Assembly: GCA_910586735.1 (NCBI GenBank)
Contig: CAJUJW010000038.1
Location: 1 to 24,049 of the forward strand
DNA from: an uncultured Oscillibacter sp.
GTDB taxonomy: Bacteria > Bacillota > Clostridia > Oscillospirales > Oscillospiraceae
Direction: 5' to 3'
DNA length: 24,049 bases
Part shown: one piece after another, positions 14,728 through 22,607 of the stretch
How the letters are laid out: the number at the start of each line of letters is the position of its first letter
How positions within the stretch are numbered: position 1 is the first letter of the stretch
Position numbers and translations under genes: made by a program
The notes under the pieces: generated by a model
What the model was told of the DNA's origin: nothing
The model's database searches: none
Seen by the model: the letters and a program-made list of their open reading frames with translations, nothing else

Positions 14728-15429
14728 TCATCCCAAAAATTCGTTTACCGCCCGGCGGTAGGCCCCCACCGGGTCCTCCGCCTGGGTGATGGGCCGTCCC
14801 ATGACGATGTAGTCACAGCCGCTCTTCCCGGCGGCCTCCGGGGTCATCACCCGTTTCTGGTCCCCCACGTCGCCCCCTGCGAAGCGCACGCCGGGCGTTA
14901 CCGTGCAGAACCCCTCCCCGCAGCGCTCCTTGACCAGGGCCGCCTCCAGCGGAGAGCAGACCACGCCGTCCAGCCCGCTGGCGGCGGCGTTTTTGGCGTA
15001 GGACAGCACCGTCTCCGCCATGGGGGTCTCAATCAGCAGCTCGTTTTTCAGGGTCTCCGCGCCGGTGCTGGTCAGCTGGGTGACGGCGATGAGCAGGGGC
15101 CGGGTCCCGTCGGGCCGGGTCAGCCCCTCCAGGGCGGCCCGCATCATGGCGGAGCCCCCCGCCGCGTGGAGATTCGTCATGTCCACGTCCAGGTCCCGCA
15201 GTACGGACATGGCCCGCTTCACGGTGTTGGGGATGTCGTGGAGCTTCAGGTCCAGGAAAATCCTGTGTCCCCGCCCCTTGATCTCCCGGACGATGGAGGG
15301 CCCCTCCGCATAGTAGAGCTCCATGCCGATTTTCACAAAGGGCTTCTCCCCGTCGGGGAAGCGGTCCAGGAATGCCAGGGTCTCCTCCCTCGTGGGGAAG
15401 TCCAGGGCGATGATCACGTCTTTAGCCAT
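14728..15429 (-). CDS. pyrF: Orotidine-5'-phosphate decarboxylase
   Basis: A 233-residue protein that decarboxylates OMP to UMP. The family signature DLKLHDIPNTV (60-70) contains the catalytic Lys62 and Asp65, and an upstream ALDFPT segment holds the conserved Asp10. Near the C-terminus, VTPGVRF and YIVMGRPIT form the phosphate-binding site. The ATG at 15429 lies inside the end of pyrD, giving an 8-base overlap, and CAGGAGG lies upstream, so translation is probably coupled. Lengths and motifs match the short bacterial type rather than the longer one. Confidence 0.97.
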   Translation of the reverse strand: MAKDVIIALDFPTREETLAFLDRFPDGEKPFVKIGMELYYAEGPSIVREIKGRGHRIFLDLKLHDIPNTVKRAMSVLRDLDVDMTNLHAAGGSAMMRAALEGLTRPDGTRPLLIAVTQLTSTGAETLKNELLIETPMAETVLSYAKNAAASGLDGVVCSPLEAALVKERCGEGFCTVTPGVRFAGGDVGDQKRVMTPEAAGKSGCDYIVMGRPITQAEDPVGAYRRAVNEFLG

Positions 15430-16339
15430 GGTGCGCGCCTCCTGTCAAGTCAGAAATTTTGTCCACGCCCAGGCGCTCGCACACGCCGGGCAGGCTCTCA
15501 ATGATGGTTTTGCAGGCCCAGGGGTCCCGCAGATTCGCCGCCCCCACCTCCACGGCGCTGGCCCCGGCCAGCAGCATCTCCGCCGCCGTCTCGGCGCTGT
15601 CCACGCCGCCGCAGCCGATGAGGGGGATTTTCACGGCCTCGTACGCGTCCCACACCATCCGCAGCGCCACCGGGAACACGGCGGGGCCGGAGAGGCCCCC
15701 GGTGCGGTTGGCGATGACGGGCCGCCGGGTGTTCAGGTCAATGCGCATGGCCAGCAGGGTGTTGATGAGGCACAGCCCGTCGGCCCCCTCGGCCTCACAG
15801 ACCCTGGCGATTTCGGCGATATCCGTCACGTTGGGGCTGAGCTTCATAAAGACGGGCTTCTTCGTGGCCGCCCGGACGGCACGGGTGACAGCGGCGGCGC
15901 TCTGGGGGCTGGAGCCGAAGTTCTGCCCCCCCGCATGGACGTTGGGGCAGGAGATGTTGATCTCCAGGATTTTCACCTGGTCCGCCTCCTCCAGCATCCG
16001 GCAGTTCTCCGCGTACTCCTCCAGGGAGAAGCCGCAGACGTTGGCGATGACGGGCCCGTGGAAAATCCGGGCGATGTTGGGGACCTCCTCCCGGAGGACC
16101 GCCTCCATGCCGGGGTTCTGGAGGCCCACGGCGTTCAGCATGCCGGAGGCCGCCTCGGCGACGCGGGGCTGGGGGTTGCCGGGCCGGGGGTCACGGGTGG
16201 TGCCCTTCCAGGAGAAGGAGCCCAGGATGTCCAGGTCGTAAAGCCCGGCGTACTCCCGGCCGTAGCCGAAGGTCCCCGAGGCGGGAATAATGGGGTTTTT
16301 CAAAGTCACCCCCGCCAGGTTCACAGACAAATCTACCAT
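15422..16339 (-). CDS. pyrD: Dihydroorotate dehydrogenase B, catalytic subunit
   Basis: A 305-residue FMN-binding TIM-barrel enzyme of class 1B, which oxidises dihydroorotate to orotate and passes electrons to NAD through PyrK. Visible features are PIIPASGTFGYG (17-28), NAVGLQNPG (69-77), and NISCPNV (128-134) with Cys131 as the class 1 catalytic base. GGVDSAETAAEML and the AVEVGAAN region bind the FMN phosphate. The ATG overlaps the end of pyrK by 7 bases, and AAGGAGG lies within pyrK just upstream. The paired pyrK directly upstream identifies the B type. Confidence 0.97.
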   Translation of the reverse strand: MVDLSVNLAGVTLKNPIIPASGTFGYGREYAGLYDLDILGSFSWKGTTRDPRPGNPQPRVAEAASGMLNAVGLQNPGMEAVLREEVPNIARIFHGPVIANVCGFSLEEYAENCRMLEEADQVKILEINISCPNVHAGGQNFGSSPQSAAAVTRAVRAATKKPVFMKLSPNVTDIAEIARVCEAEGADGLCLINTLLAMRIDLNTRRPVIANRTGGLSGPAVFPVALRMVWDAYEAVKIPLIGCGGVDSAETAAEMLLAGASAVEVGAANLRDPWACKTIIESLPGVCERLGVDKISDLTGGAHHG

Positions 16340-17079
16340 ACAATGTCCTCCTTGCGGAACACGGGCCCGTCCTTGCAGACCCGGCGGAGTCCGTTTTTCG
16401 TCTCAATGCTGCATCCCACGCAGGCCCCGAAGCCGCATGCCATCCGGGCCTCAAAGCTGAACTGCCCCCCGGCAATCTGGGGCAGGGCGCAGACGGCCCT
16501 CAGCATAGGCGTGGGCCCGCAGGCCATGACGTAGCGGCAGTCCGGGAGCTCCTCCCTCAGCGCGTCGGTCACAAAGCCCTTCGTCCCTGTCCCCAGGCTT
16601 CCGTCCTCCGTGACCAGGCGCAGGTCCGCGCCGATGGCGGCGAACATCTCCTGGTAAAAGGCGTCCCAGGAGGAGCGGTAGCCCAGCACCGCCGTGACCG
16701 CCCGGCCCGCCTCCCGCATCCGCATGGCCAGGCCGAACAGCGGCGCGACGCCGATGCCGCCGCCCACCAGCACGGCCCCCTCCGGCGCGGCGGCGGGGTC
16801 AAAGCCGTTCCCCAGGCCGGACAGCGCGTCCAGCCGGGTCCCCGCCGGGAGGCGGACCAGCTCCTTGGTGCCCTCCCCCGCCTCCTTCACCAGCAGGGTC
16901 AGGCGCTCCTCGGCCCAATCGCACACGGAGATGGGCCGCCGGAGAAATTTCCCCGGCAGAGCGATATTGACGAACTGCCCCGGCGCGGTGACGGCGGAGG
17001 TATCGCCGGTCAGCACCAGTTCCCACACGTCCCCGGCCAGCCGCCGGGTCCGCTCCAGGGTGAAAACAGACTGCTTCAT
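16333..17079 (-). CDS. pyrK: Dihydroorotate dehydrogenase B, electron-transfer subunit
   Basis: A 248-residue flavin and iron-sulfur protein that moves electrons from PyrD to NAD. The FAD-binding barrel carries RRPISV (47-52). The nucleotide-binding domain has VGGGIGVAPL (105-114), and the MACGPTPML segment is typical of ferredoxin-reductase-like folds. The C-terminal 2Fe-2S site has four cysteines, at 215, 220, 223 and 235, in the pattern CGFGACVGC...C. The ATG overlaps the pyrC stop codon by four bases, and AAGGAGG lies upstream. It forms a pair with pyrD downstream. Confidence 0.97.
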   Translation of the reverse strand: MKQSVFTLERTRRLAGDVWELVLTGDTSAVTAPGQFVNIALPGKFLRRPISVCDWAEERLTLLVKEAGEGTKELVRLPAGTRLDALSGLGNGFDPAAAPEGAVLVGGGIGVAPLFGLAMRMREAGRAVTAVLGYRSSWDAFYQEMFAAIGADLRLVTEDGSLGTGTKGFVTDALREELPDCRYVMACGPTPMLRAVCALPQIAGGQFSFEARMACGFGACVGCSIETKNGLRRVCKDGPVFRKEDIVW

Positions 17080-18413
17080 AGCGTTCCTCCTTCCGGCCGG
17101 TCATAGCCCCGTATAACTCCGATGGTCCCGTTGGGGGACGGTTCCAGCCCCTCCGGGAAGACAATCCTTCCATCCACAAAGGTCATCACCACGGCGGCGT
17201 CCACCCTCCGCCCCTCGAAGGGCGTGGCCCGGCCCAGGGACCGGAAGCCCGCCGGGTCCACGACCCCCTCATGGTCCAGGGACAGCACCGTCAAATCGGC
17301 GGGCTGACCCGCCTCAATCCTCCCGCCGGGGAGGCGGAAGATTTTCCGGGGATTCACGCACAGGGCGTTTAGTATGGTTTCCAGGGGGACCTTCCCCGTC
17401 TTCACCAGCTCTGTGTACAGCACCGGAAAGGCGCACTCCAGGCCCACCACGCCGTTGAGGCTGCCCCGGAGGCCCCGGCTCTTCTCCTCCGCCGAGTGGG
17501 GGGCGTGGTCCGTGGCGATACAGTCCACCGTCCCGTCCAGCAGCCCCTCCACCAGGGCGTCCCGGTCCGCCGCGGACCGGATGGGGGGATTCATCTTAAA
17601 GCGCCCGTGGTCCTCCAGGTCCCCGTCGCAGAGGACCAGGTAGTGAGGTCCCGTCTCGCAGGTGACGGGGAGGCCCTCGGCTTTCGCCGCCCGGACCAGG
17701 GCCACGCTCTCCTTGGTGGACACGTGGCACACGTGATACCGGCACCCGGTCTCCCGGACCAATCGGATGTCCCGCTCCACCTGCCGCCACTCGCTGGCGG
17801 GGTCGTTGCCGGGGAGGCCGTGCTTTTTGGCATAGCCCCCGTCATGGACGCACCAGCCCTTTGTGAGCAGGCTCTCATCCTCGCAGTGGGCCACAATGGG
17901 CCTGTCCAGCTTTTTCGCCAGGAGCATGGCGGCGCGCATCCTGTCCCCGGACTGCACGCCCCGCCCGTCGTCGGAGAAGCCGGGGACATGGGGGGCCAGG
18001 TCCGCCAGGTCCGCCAGGGCCTCCCCCTTCTCCCCCCGGGTGATGGCCCCGTAGGGGTAGACGTGGACCAGCGCGCCCCGCCGGACGGCCTCCAGCTCCT
18101 GGTTCAAATGCTCCAGGCTGTCGGGCGCCGGGTCCAGATTGGGCATGGCGCACAGGGCGGTATAGCCTCCCGCCGCCGCCGCCGCCGTGCCGGAGGCCAC
18201 GGTCTCCTTATAAGAAAAACCAGGCTCTCGAAGATGAACGTGAACATCAACGAAACCTGGAACGATGAAACAATGATGCAATTCAATGACGGAAGCGCCC
18301 TCTCGGGGAAGACGGGGGGAAACGGAAACAATACGCCCTTCGGAAACGGCAATTTCCAGAGGCTGGAAGCCCCCGCCGCAAAGGACGGACCCGCCGGTCA
18401 GCAGCAGACGCAT
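17076..18413 (-). CDS. pyrC: Dihydroorotase, class I
   Basis: A 445-residue zinc amidohydrolase that cyclises carbamoyl aspartate to dihydroorotate. Metal and active-site residues are visible: the H-x-H pair H58 and H60 in DVHVHLREPG, the class I bridging Asp in FSDDGRG (about 148-149), H176 in HCEDES, H230 in VCHVSTKES and D302 in TDHAPHS. The ATG has GGAG eight bases upstream, and a consensus promoter lies a further 30 bases away, making this the first gene of the operon. Residues 42-68 are encoded by a strikingly AT-rich stretch with codons unlike the rest of the gene, although the protein sequence there is fully conserved. Confidence 0.97.
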   Translation of the reverse strand: MRLLLTGGSVLCGGGFQPLEIAVSEGRIVSVSPRLPREGASVIELHHCFIVPGFVDVHVHLREPGFSYKETVASGTAAAAAGGYTALCAMPNLDPAPDSLEHLNQELEAVRRGALVHVYPYGAITRGEKGEALADLADLAPHVPGFSDDGRGVQSGDRMRAAMLLAKKLDRPIVAHCEDESLLTKGWCVHDGGYAKKHGLPGNDPASEWRQVERDIRLVRETGCRYHVCHVSTKESVALVRAAKAEGLPVTCETGPHYLVLCDGDLEDHGRFKMNPPIRSAADRDALVEGLLDGTVDCIATDHAPHSAEEKSRGLRGSLNGVVGLECAFPVLYTELVKTGKVPLETILNALCVNPRKIFRLPGGRIEAGQPADLTVLSLDHEGVVDPAGFRSLGRATPFEGRRVDAAVVMTFVDGRIVFPEGLEPSPNGTIGVIRGYDRPEGGTL

Positions 18414-18445
18414 AGACGATCTCCTCTCTATTTTCTCAACGAATT

Positions 18446-18474
18446 ATCATATCGGAAAAAGGCGGCCTTGTCAA
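18446..18474 (-). promoter_or_regulatory. Consensus sigma-A promoter of the pyr operon
   Basis: Read leftward, a perfect -35 TTGACA (18469-18474), a 17-base spacer and a -10 TATGAT (18446-18451). The leader to the pyrC ATG is only about 25-30 bases, too short for a PyrR-type attenuator with terminator and antiterminator stems. Confidence 0.85.
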
Positions 18475-18479
18475 CAGGG

Positions 18480-18504
18480 CCGGGGCGAAAATCTCCCGCC
18501 CCGG
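18480..18504. other. GC-rich inverted repeat upstream of the pyr promoter
   Basis: CCGGGGCG (18480-18487) and CGCCCCGG (18497-18504) form an 8-base perfect stem with a 9-base loop. It lies downstream of the small membrane-protein gene ending at 18530 and just upstream of the pyr -35 box. With no T-run it could be a weak terminator for that gene or an operator-like palindrome. I cannot decide. Confidence 0.35.
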
Positions 18505-18529
18505 AAAACCGGAGCGGGGGCGGGTCCTC

Positions 18530-18715
18530 TCACTCGTAAAGCTCCTCGTCGGCGTAGTCGTCATATTCAGAGCTGAATCTCTCTCTCAGGCGCTTCTTCA
18601 TGCCGCAGTAACCGACGCTGAGGTCGTGCCAGCCGCCGATCAGCAGACAGACGAAAGCGGCGAACGCCAGGCTGGCCCCGATGATCTTCATGACCATGCT
18701 TGCGGTTTTGCTCAT
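18530..18715 (-). CDS. Small single-pass membrane protein
   Basis: A 61-residue protein with one membrane segment (about 8-29, VMKIIGASLAFAAFVCLLIGG), then a basic patch KKRLRERF and an acidic tail ending YDDYADEELYE. The ATG at 18715 is preceded by AGGAGG at a good distance, and a promoter with 17-base spacing lies upstream. I recognise no family and cannot give a function. It is probably transcribed alone, ending in the gap before the pyr promoter. Confidence 0.7.
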   Translation of the reverse strand: MSKTASMVMKIIGASLAFAAFVCLLIGGWHDLSVGYCGMKKRLRERFSSEYDDYADEELYE

Positions 18716-18749
18716 AGCAGCTTCCTCCTAGTAATTCAGAATCGAACCT

Positions 18750-18778
18750 ATCATACACCATCTTCCGCCCTTTTACAA
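18750..18778 (-). promoter_or_regulatory. Sigma-A promoter for the 61-residue membrane protein
   Basis: Read leftward, TTGTAA (18773-18778), a 17-base spacer and TATGAT (18750-18755). The leader carries AGGAGG and leads to the ATG at 18715. Confidence 0.65.
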
Positions 18779-18819
18779 GGGGGATTTGGAATCCGCCGGC
18801 CTTTCTTAGAAAAAATGTC

Positions 18820-18848
18820 TTTACATCGCGTAACCCTTTTGGTAAACT
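18820..18848 (+). promoter_or_regulatory. Possible promoter for the XRE regulator operon
   Basis: TTTACA (18820-18825) and TAAACT (18843-18848) are 17 bases apart. The region is AT-rich and ends in AAAGGAG (18875-18881) before the ATG at 18891. It diverges from the promoter of the small membrane protein. Confidence 0.5.
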
Positions 18849-18890
18849 ATACGAAGTGTAATTAGTAACGAGTCAAAGGAGCGTCCGTCT

Positions 18891-19574
18891 ATGAGTTCAG
18901 AGTTTTCCCGCACCCTGTCCCTGCTGCGGCAGGAGAAGGGCGTCAGCCAGCGCCTGGCCGCCGGGGAGCTGGGGATTTCCCAGGCCCTTCTCTCCCACTA
19001 TGAGAACGGCATCCGGGAGCCGGGCCTTCTCTTCGTGGTTCGGGCCTGCGACTATTACGGCGTCTCCGCCGACTTCATGCTGGGCCGCACCCTCTCCCGG
19101 GAGGGGAACATGCTGACGGAGCAGGACATCCTGGACGCCGCCGAGCCCAAGAACAACCTCCGGGGCAGCGTGCTGGCCACCCTCCAGAGCAAGCTGATTT
19201 CCGGCGCGGCGGGGGTCCTCTTCGAGCTTCTGGGCAAGCTGGGGGACAAAGCCGCCATCAACGCCGCCGCCGCGTACCTGGGCAGCGCCGTCTACCAGCT
19301 CTACCGGCACCTGTACCGGGCCTCCGGGGCCAACGAGGGCTATTTCGCCCTGGACCCCGGAGCCTGCCTCCTGGGATTGTCCGACGCGGACCGGAAGCTC
19401 ACCGAGGCCCGGTACGCCGCCGCCCTCCGGGACCTGAAAGCCCAGAAGGCGGAGTTCCCGGACCTGTCGGCCCCCGCCGTCAACGCCGCCTACCCCGGCC
19501 GGTGCCAGAGCCTGACCCAGGTGCTCAGCACCGCCGACGCCCGCCTTACCGCCCTGTCGAGACAACAACAGTAA
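18891..19574 (+). CDS. XRE-family transcriptional regulator with C-terminal helical domain
   Basis: A 227-residue protein. Residues 6-65 are a Cro/C1-type helix-turn-helix: SRTLSLLRQEKGVSQ, LAAGELGISQALLSHYENG (23-41) and FVVRACDYYGVSADFMLGR. This binds DNA in one-domain-per-monomer fashion. The remaining 160 residues are an alanine-rich, mainly helical region with no motif I know, which could mediate dimerisation or ligand binding. The start has AAAGGAG nine bases upstream. The stop codon is one base before the MBOAT start, so the pair is translationally coupled and the regulator may control its own operon. The signal it senses is unknown. Confidence 0.87.
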   Translation: MSSEFSRTLSLLRQEKGVSQRLAAGELGISQALLSHYENGIREPGLLFVVRACDYYGVSADFMLGRTLSREGNMLTEQDILDAAEPKNNLRGSVLATLQSKLISGAAGVLFELLGKLGDKAAINAAAAYLGSAVYQLYRHLYRASGANEGYFALDPGACLLGLSDADRKLTEARYAAALRDLKAQKAEFPDLSAPAVNAAYPGRCQSLTQVLSTADARLTALSRQQQ

Positions 19575-19575
19575 G

Positions 19576-21045
19576 ATGAATTTTCAATCCTTCGGCTTTC
19601 TGGCCTTTCTCGTTATCACGGTTTCTGCCTGCCTGGGCCTTGCCCGGCGGGACCGGAATATCGCGGCGGAGTGCCTGACCCTGGCCTCCGTGGTCTTTTA
19701 TGTAATCGGGGGCGGCTGGTCCGCCCTGCTGGTGCTGGCTGTGGGGCTGGCGGTGTCCGCCGCCGCCGTCCATTACCTCTCGGACTTCCAGGTCCGGCCC
19801 ACAGGCGACGGCCCCGCGGCTTACTTCCGCCCCCGCCCGCCCGCCCGGCGGCGCTGGTGCCTGATATTGGCGGCGGCGTGGCACATCGGCGTCCTGGCGG
19901 TGTTCAAGTATACCGGCTTTGTCACCGGGGGCCGGTTCTCCCTGGGCTGGGCCCCCCTGGGCCTGAGCTTTTTCACCTTCCAGCAGCTCTGGCTCTTAAA
20001 GGAGGCGTACACCGGCGCGTTCCGCCCGAAGGGGAAGGACCTGCCCCTCCACGCCTTTTTCTTCCCCACGGTGGTCTCCGGCCCCATTTTAAAGCCCCAG
20101 ATGTTCTTCCCCCAGCTCCTGGGGGAGCGGTTCCTCCACCCCGACGGCCATGATTTTGCCGCCGGACTCTACGCCATCGCCTCCGGCATGGCCAAGAAGG
20201 TACTGCTGGCGGACAGCCTGGGGACCGTGGTGGACAGCGGCTGGTCCCACCTGGACCAGCTGTCCGCCCCCGCCGCCTGGCTGGTGATCCTGGGCTACAC
20301 TTTGCAGCTGTACTTCGACTTCTCCGGCTACTGCGACATTGCCGCCGGGTCGGCCCGGCTCCTGGGCCTGCGGATGCCGGTGAACTTCGACTCCCCCTAC
20401 CGCAGCCTCTCCATAACGGAGTTCTGGAAGCGCTGGCACATCACCCTCACCTCCTTCCTCCGGGAGTGCCTGTACTTCCCCCTGGGGGGCAGCCGGAAGG
20501 GGCCCGGGCGGGCCTGCCTGAATATCCTGATTGTCTTCCTGGTCAGCGGATTGTGGCACGGGGCGGGCTGGACCTTTCTCATCTGGGGCGGGCTCCACGG
20601 CCTGGGCCAGATCATCGAGCGGGTCTGGGGCCCCGAGCGGGACAAGCTGCCCCGGGTTCTCCGCTGGGGGCTGACCTTCGCCTTTGTCAACACCGCCTGG
20701 GTGTTCTTCCGGGCCCCCGGCGTGTCCCAGGCCCTGACACTGCTGCGGACCGCCGTCACCGCCGACTTCCGCCCCCCGGCGGACTGGCTGATGGAGGGCG
20801 TCTTCGCCAAGGAGGCGGCGGCCCTGGGCATGCTCTTCCCGGACCTGATTCCCTGGGTTTCCCCGGCGCTGACCTTTGCCCTCTTCGCCCTGGCGGCGCT
20901 GGCGGCCCTCTGGCCCCGCAACACCGCCCGGCGGATGGAGACCTTCCCCCCCACGCCCTGGCGGGCGGCGGCCCTGGCCCTGCTGACGGCCTGGTCCGTC
21001 CTGTCCTTCACCGGGGTGACCACCTTTATCTATTCCAACTTCTGA
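19576..21045 (+). CDS. MBOAT family membrane O-acyltransferase (AlgI/DltB-like)
   Basis: A 489-residue polytopic membrane protein with about ten hydrophobic segments. MBOAT enzymes of this type move acyl, usually acetyl, groups across the membrane to a glycan or teichoic acid. Signatures are ITEFWKRWHITLTSFLREC with H288, the YFPLGG motif, and the invariant catalytic H328 in SGLWHGAGW followed by IWGGLHG. FYFDFSGY-like LYFDFSGYCDIA is also present. The ATG is one base after the regulator stop, and no Shine-Dalgarno sequence is visible, so translation probably depends on reinitiation. The SGNH-like gene follows by 7 bases, the usual partner arrangement (AlgJ/AlgX or DltD roles). The glycan acceptor is unknown. 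Confidence 0.93.
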   Translation: MNFQSFGFLAFLVITVSACLGLARRDRNIAAECLTLASVVFYVIGGGWSALLVLAVGLAVSAAAVHYLSDFQVRPTGDGPAAYFRPRPPARRRWCLILAAAWHIGVLAVFKYTGFVTGGRFSLGWAPLGLSFFTFQQLWLLKEAYTGAFRPKGKDLPLHAFFFPTVVSGPILKPQMFFPQLLGERFLHPDGHDFAAGLYAIASGMAKKVLLADSLGTVVDSGWSHLDQLSAPAAWLVILGYTLQLYFDFSGYCDIAAGSARLLGLRMPVNFDSPYRSLSITEFWKRWHITLTSFLRECLYFPLGGSRKGPGRACLNILIVFLVSGLWHGAGWTFLIWGGLHGLGQIIERVWGPERDKLPRVLRWGLTFAFVNTAWVFFRAPGVSQALTLLRTAVTADFRPPADWLMEGVFAKEAAALGMLFPDLIPWVSPALTFALFALAALAALWPRNTARRMETFPPTPWRAAALALLTAWSVLSFTGVTTFIYSNF

Positions 21046-21052
21046 GGCGCGT

Positions 21053-22153
21053 ATGAAGAAAAAGTATCAACGCTGGGCCCGTGGTTTTCTGACGGCCCTG
21101 CTGGTGGCCCTGGCCCTGTGCGCCGGGGCGGTCTGGTCCGTGGACCCCTGCCTGTACTACCGGATGCCCCAGGGGCGGGACGCCGCCTTTTTCAACGAGC
21201 GCTATCAGGCCGCGGGCATGGCGAAGAACGTCCCGGCGGAGACGGTCCTTCTGGGCACCTCCATGGCGGCCAACTACCGCTCCAGCTGGATTGAGGAGTT
21301 CTACCACGGCCCCGGCCTGCGGATCACCATCCCGGACGGGTACTTCTCCGAGTTCGACCAGGTGGTGGACCTGCTCTTCCGGGAGAATCCGCCCAAGCGG
21401 GTCCTCTTCGCCCTGGACCTGAACACCCTGATCCGGGACGACTCCGGCGTGACGGACGCCATGCCGGGCTACCTTTACAACCGCAATCCCCTGGACGACG
21501 TGAAGTACCTCCTGAACAAGGACTCCCTCTACTACAGCTTTTACGCCCTGGTCACCGCCCGGGACGGCGGCGGCCAGACCCTGGACGAGGGCTTTACCTG
21601 GGACAAGACCTCCCTCTGGGGGAAGTACGAGACCCTGCGGACCTACGACCGCCCCCCCGTTTCGGAGGAGCGGACGCCGGAGAACGCCTATTTACAGTTC
21701 ACCCAGGAGAATCTGGCGGTGATGGAGGACTGGTTCCAGGACCACCCGGAGACGAAGTTTGAAATCTTCCTCTCCCCCTACAGCATCCTCTCCTGGGACC
21801 GCTGCGTCCGCCGGGGGGACCTGGACGCCCGGCTCACGGCCCTGCGGGCGGCCTGCCACACCCTGAACCGCTGGCCCAACGTCCGGGTCCACGCGCCCCT
21901 GCTGGCCAAGGACATGGTGACGAACCTGGACAACTACTGCGACTATGTCCACCACTCCGGCGAGGCCGGGAAGTGGGTGCTGGGGAACGTCTGCGGGGAA
22001 AAATTCCTCCTCCGGGAGGAGGACGTGGAGAAGACCCTGGCGGACTGGCGGGACTTTGTGATACACTACGACTACGACGCGCTGTGGGACGGCGAGTTCT
22101 GGGAGCGGTGGTACGAGGACCATGACCAGCCGCCGGACTGGTGCAAGAGCTGA
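21053..22153 (+). CDS. Membrane-anchored SGNH-hydrolase-like protein, MBOAT partner
   Basis: A 366-residue protein with an N-terminal signal-anchor (about 12-30, after KKKYQRWAR), placing the body outside the membrane. The body looks like an SGNH/GDSL fold of the DltD/AlgJ kind: block I is VLLGTSM with Ser70, and the C-terminal block V is DYVHHS with D297 and H300 or H301. These would complete a Ser-His-Asp triad. Such proteins finish transfer of the acyl group delivered by the MBOAT protein. The start is 7 bases after the MBOAT stop, and GAGG overlaps that stop codon. The triad positions are seen in sequence; the acyl-transfer role is inferred from the gene pair. Confidence 0.82.
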   Translation: MKKKYQRWARGFLTALLVALALCAGAVWSVDPCLYYRMPQGRDAAFFNERYQAAGMAKNVPAETVLLGTSMAANYRSSWIEEFYHGPGLRITIPDGYFSEFDQVVDLLFRENPPKRVLFALDLNTLIRDDSGVTDAMPGYLYNRNPLDDVKYLLNKDSLYYSFYALVTARDGGGQTLDEGFTWDKTSLWGKYETLRTYDRPPVSEERTPENAYLQFTQENLAVMEDWFQDHPETKFEIFLSPYSILSWDRCVRRGDLDARLTALRAACHTLNRWPNVRVHAPLLAKDMVTNLDNYCDYVHHSGEAGKWVLGNVCGEKFLLREEDVEKTLADWRDFVIHYDYDALWDGEFWERWYEDHDQPPDWCKS

Positions 22154-22166
22154 AAAGGAGGGCCCC

Positions 22167-22574
22167 ATGAAAAAAATCCTGCCCATTGTCCTGGCTTTCC
22201 TCATCGGCGCGGCCGCCGGGATGCTGTTTATCACGCCGGGCTTTCAGAAGCGGACGGACGTCTACTTGCAGAAGTTTTCCGTCTCTGACGACGGGTCCAT
22301 CGTCACGGTACAGACATTTCCCGATGGTTCCATGGGCTTCATCCGGGCCATGGAGGCCAAGCAGTTCGGCGATGAGATCCACTGCTCCTTTTACAGCTGC
22401 TTCGGCGGGCTGAACAGCGGCATTGGGTCAGAATACAGGTTTGACATTCAACTGGATGATTCCGCCGAACGGATATACTTCGACCGGGGGACAAGTCCTG
22501 ACGTTCTAGTTCTGGAGCGGGACCCGGACACCGGCGTGTGGGCGGCGGTATACCCCCATCTTCCGCAAGTATGA
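22167..22574 (+). CDS. Small membrane-anchored or secreted protein of unknown function
   Basis: A 135-residue protein with an N-terminal signal peptide or anchor (MKKILPIVLAFLIGAAAG), followed by an extracytoplasmic region with a beta-rich look (alternating segments such as SIVTVQTFPDGS and YRFDIQLDD). No family motif is recognised. The ATG has AAAAGGAGG immediately upstream. It lies 13 bases after the SGNH gene and so is likely in its operon. Codons from about 22410 to 22510 are more AT-rich than in neighbouring genes. It may assist the glycan-modification pair, but that is only a guess from position. Confidence 0.65.
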   Translation: MKKILPIVLAFLIGAAAGMLFITPGFQKRTDVYLQKFSVSDDGSIVTVQTFPDGSMGFIRAMEAKQFGDEIHCSFYSCFGGLNSGIGSEYRFDIQLDDSAERIYFDRGTSPDVLVLERDPDTGVWAAVYPHLPQV

Positions 22575-22607
22575 CACCATCAAGACTTCCCCAAGGAGGC
22601 TTTTTCT

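Noticed and set aside
18414..18530. PyrR attenuator or riboswitch before pyrC
   Set aside because: The leader after the promoter is too short, and the only hairpin lies upstream of the -35 box.
18567..18761. Alternative 64-codon frame overlapping the 61-residue membrane protein
   Set aside because: It has no good ribosome site. The competing frame has AGGAGG, a promoter and a sensible membrane segment.
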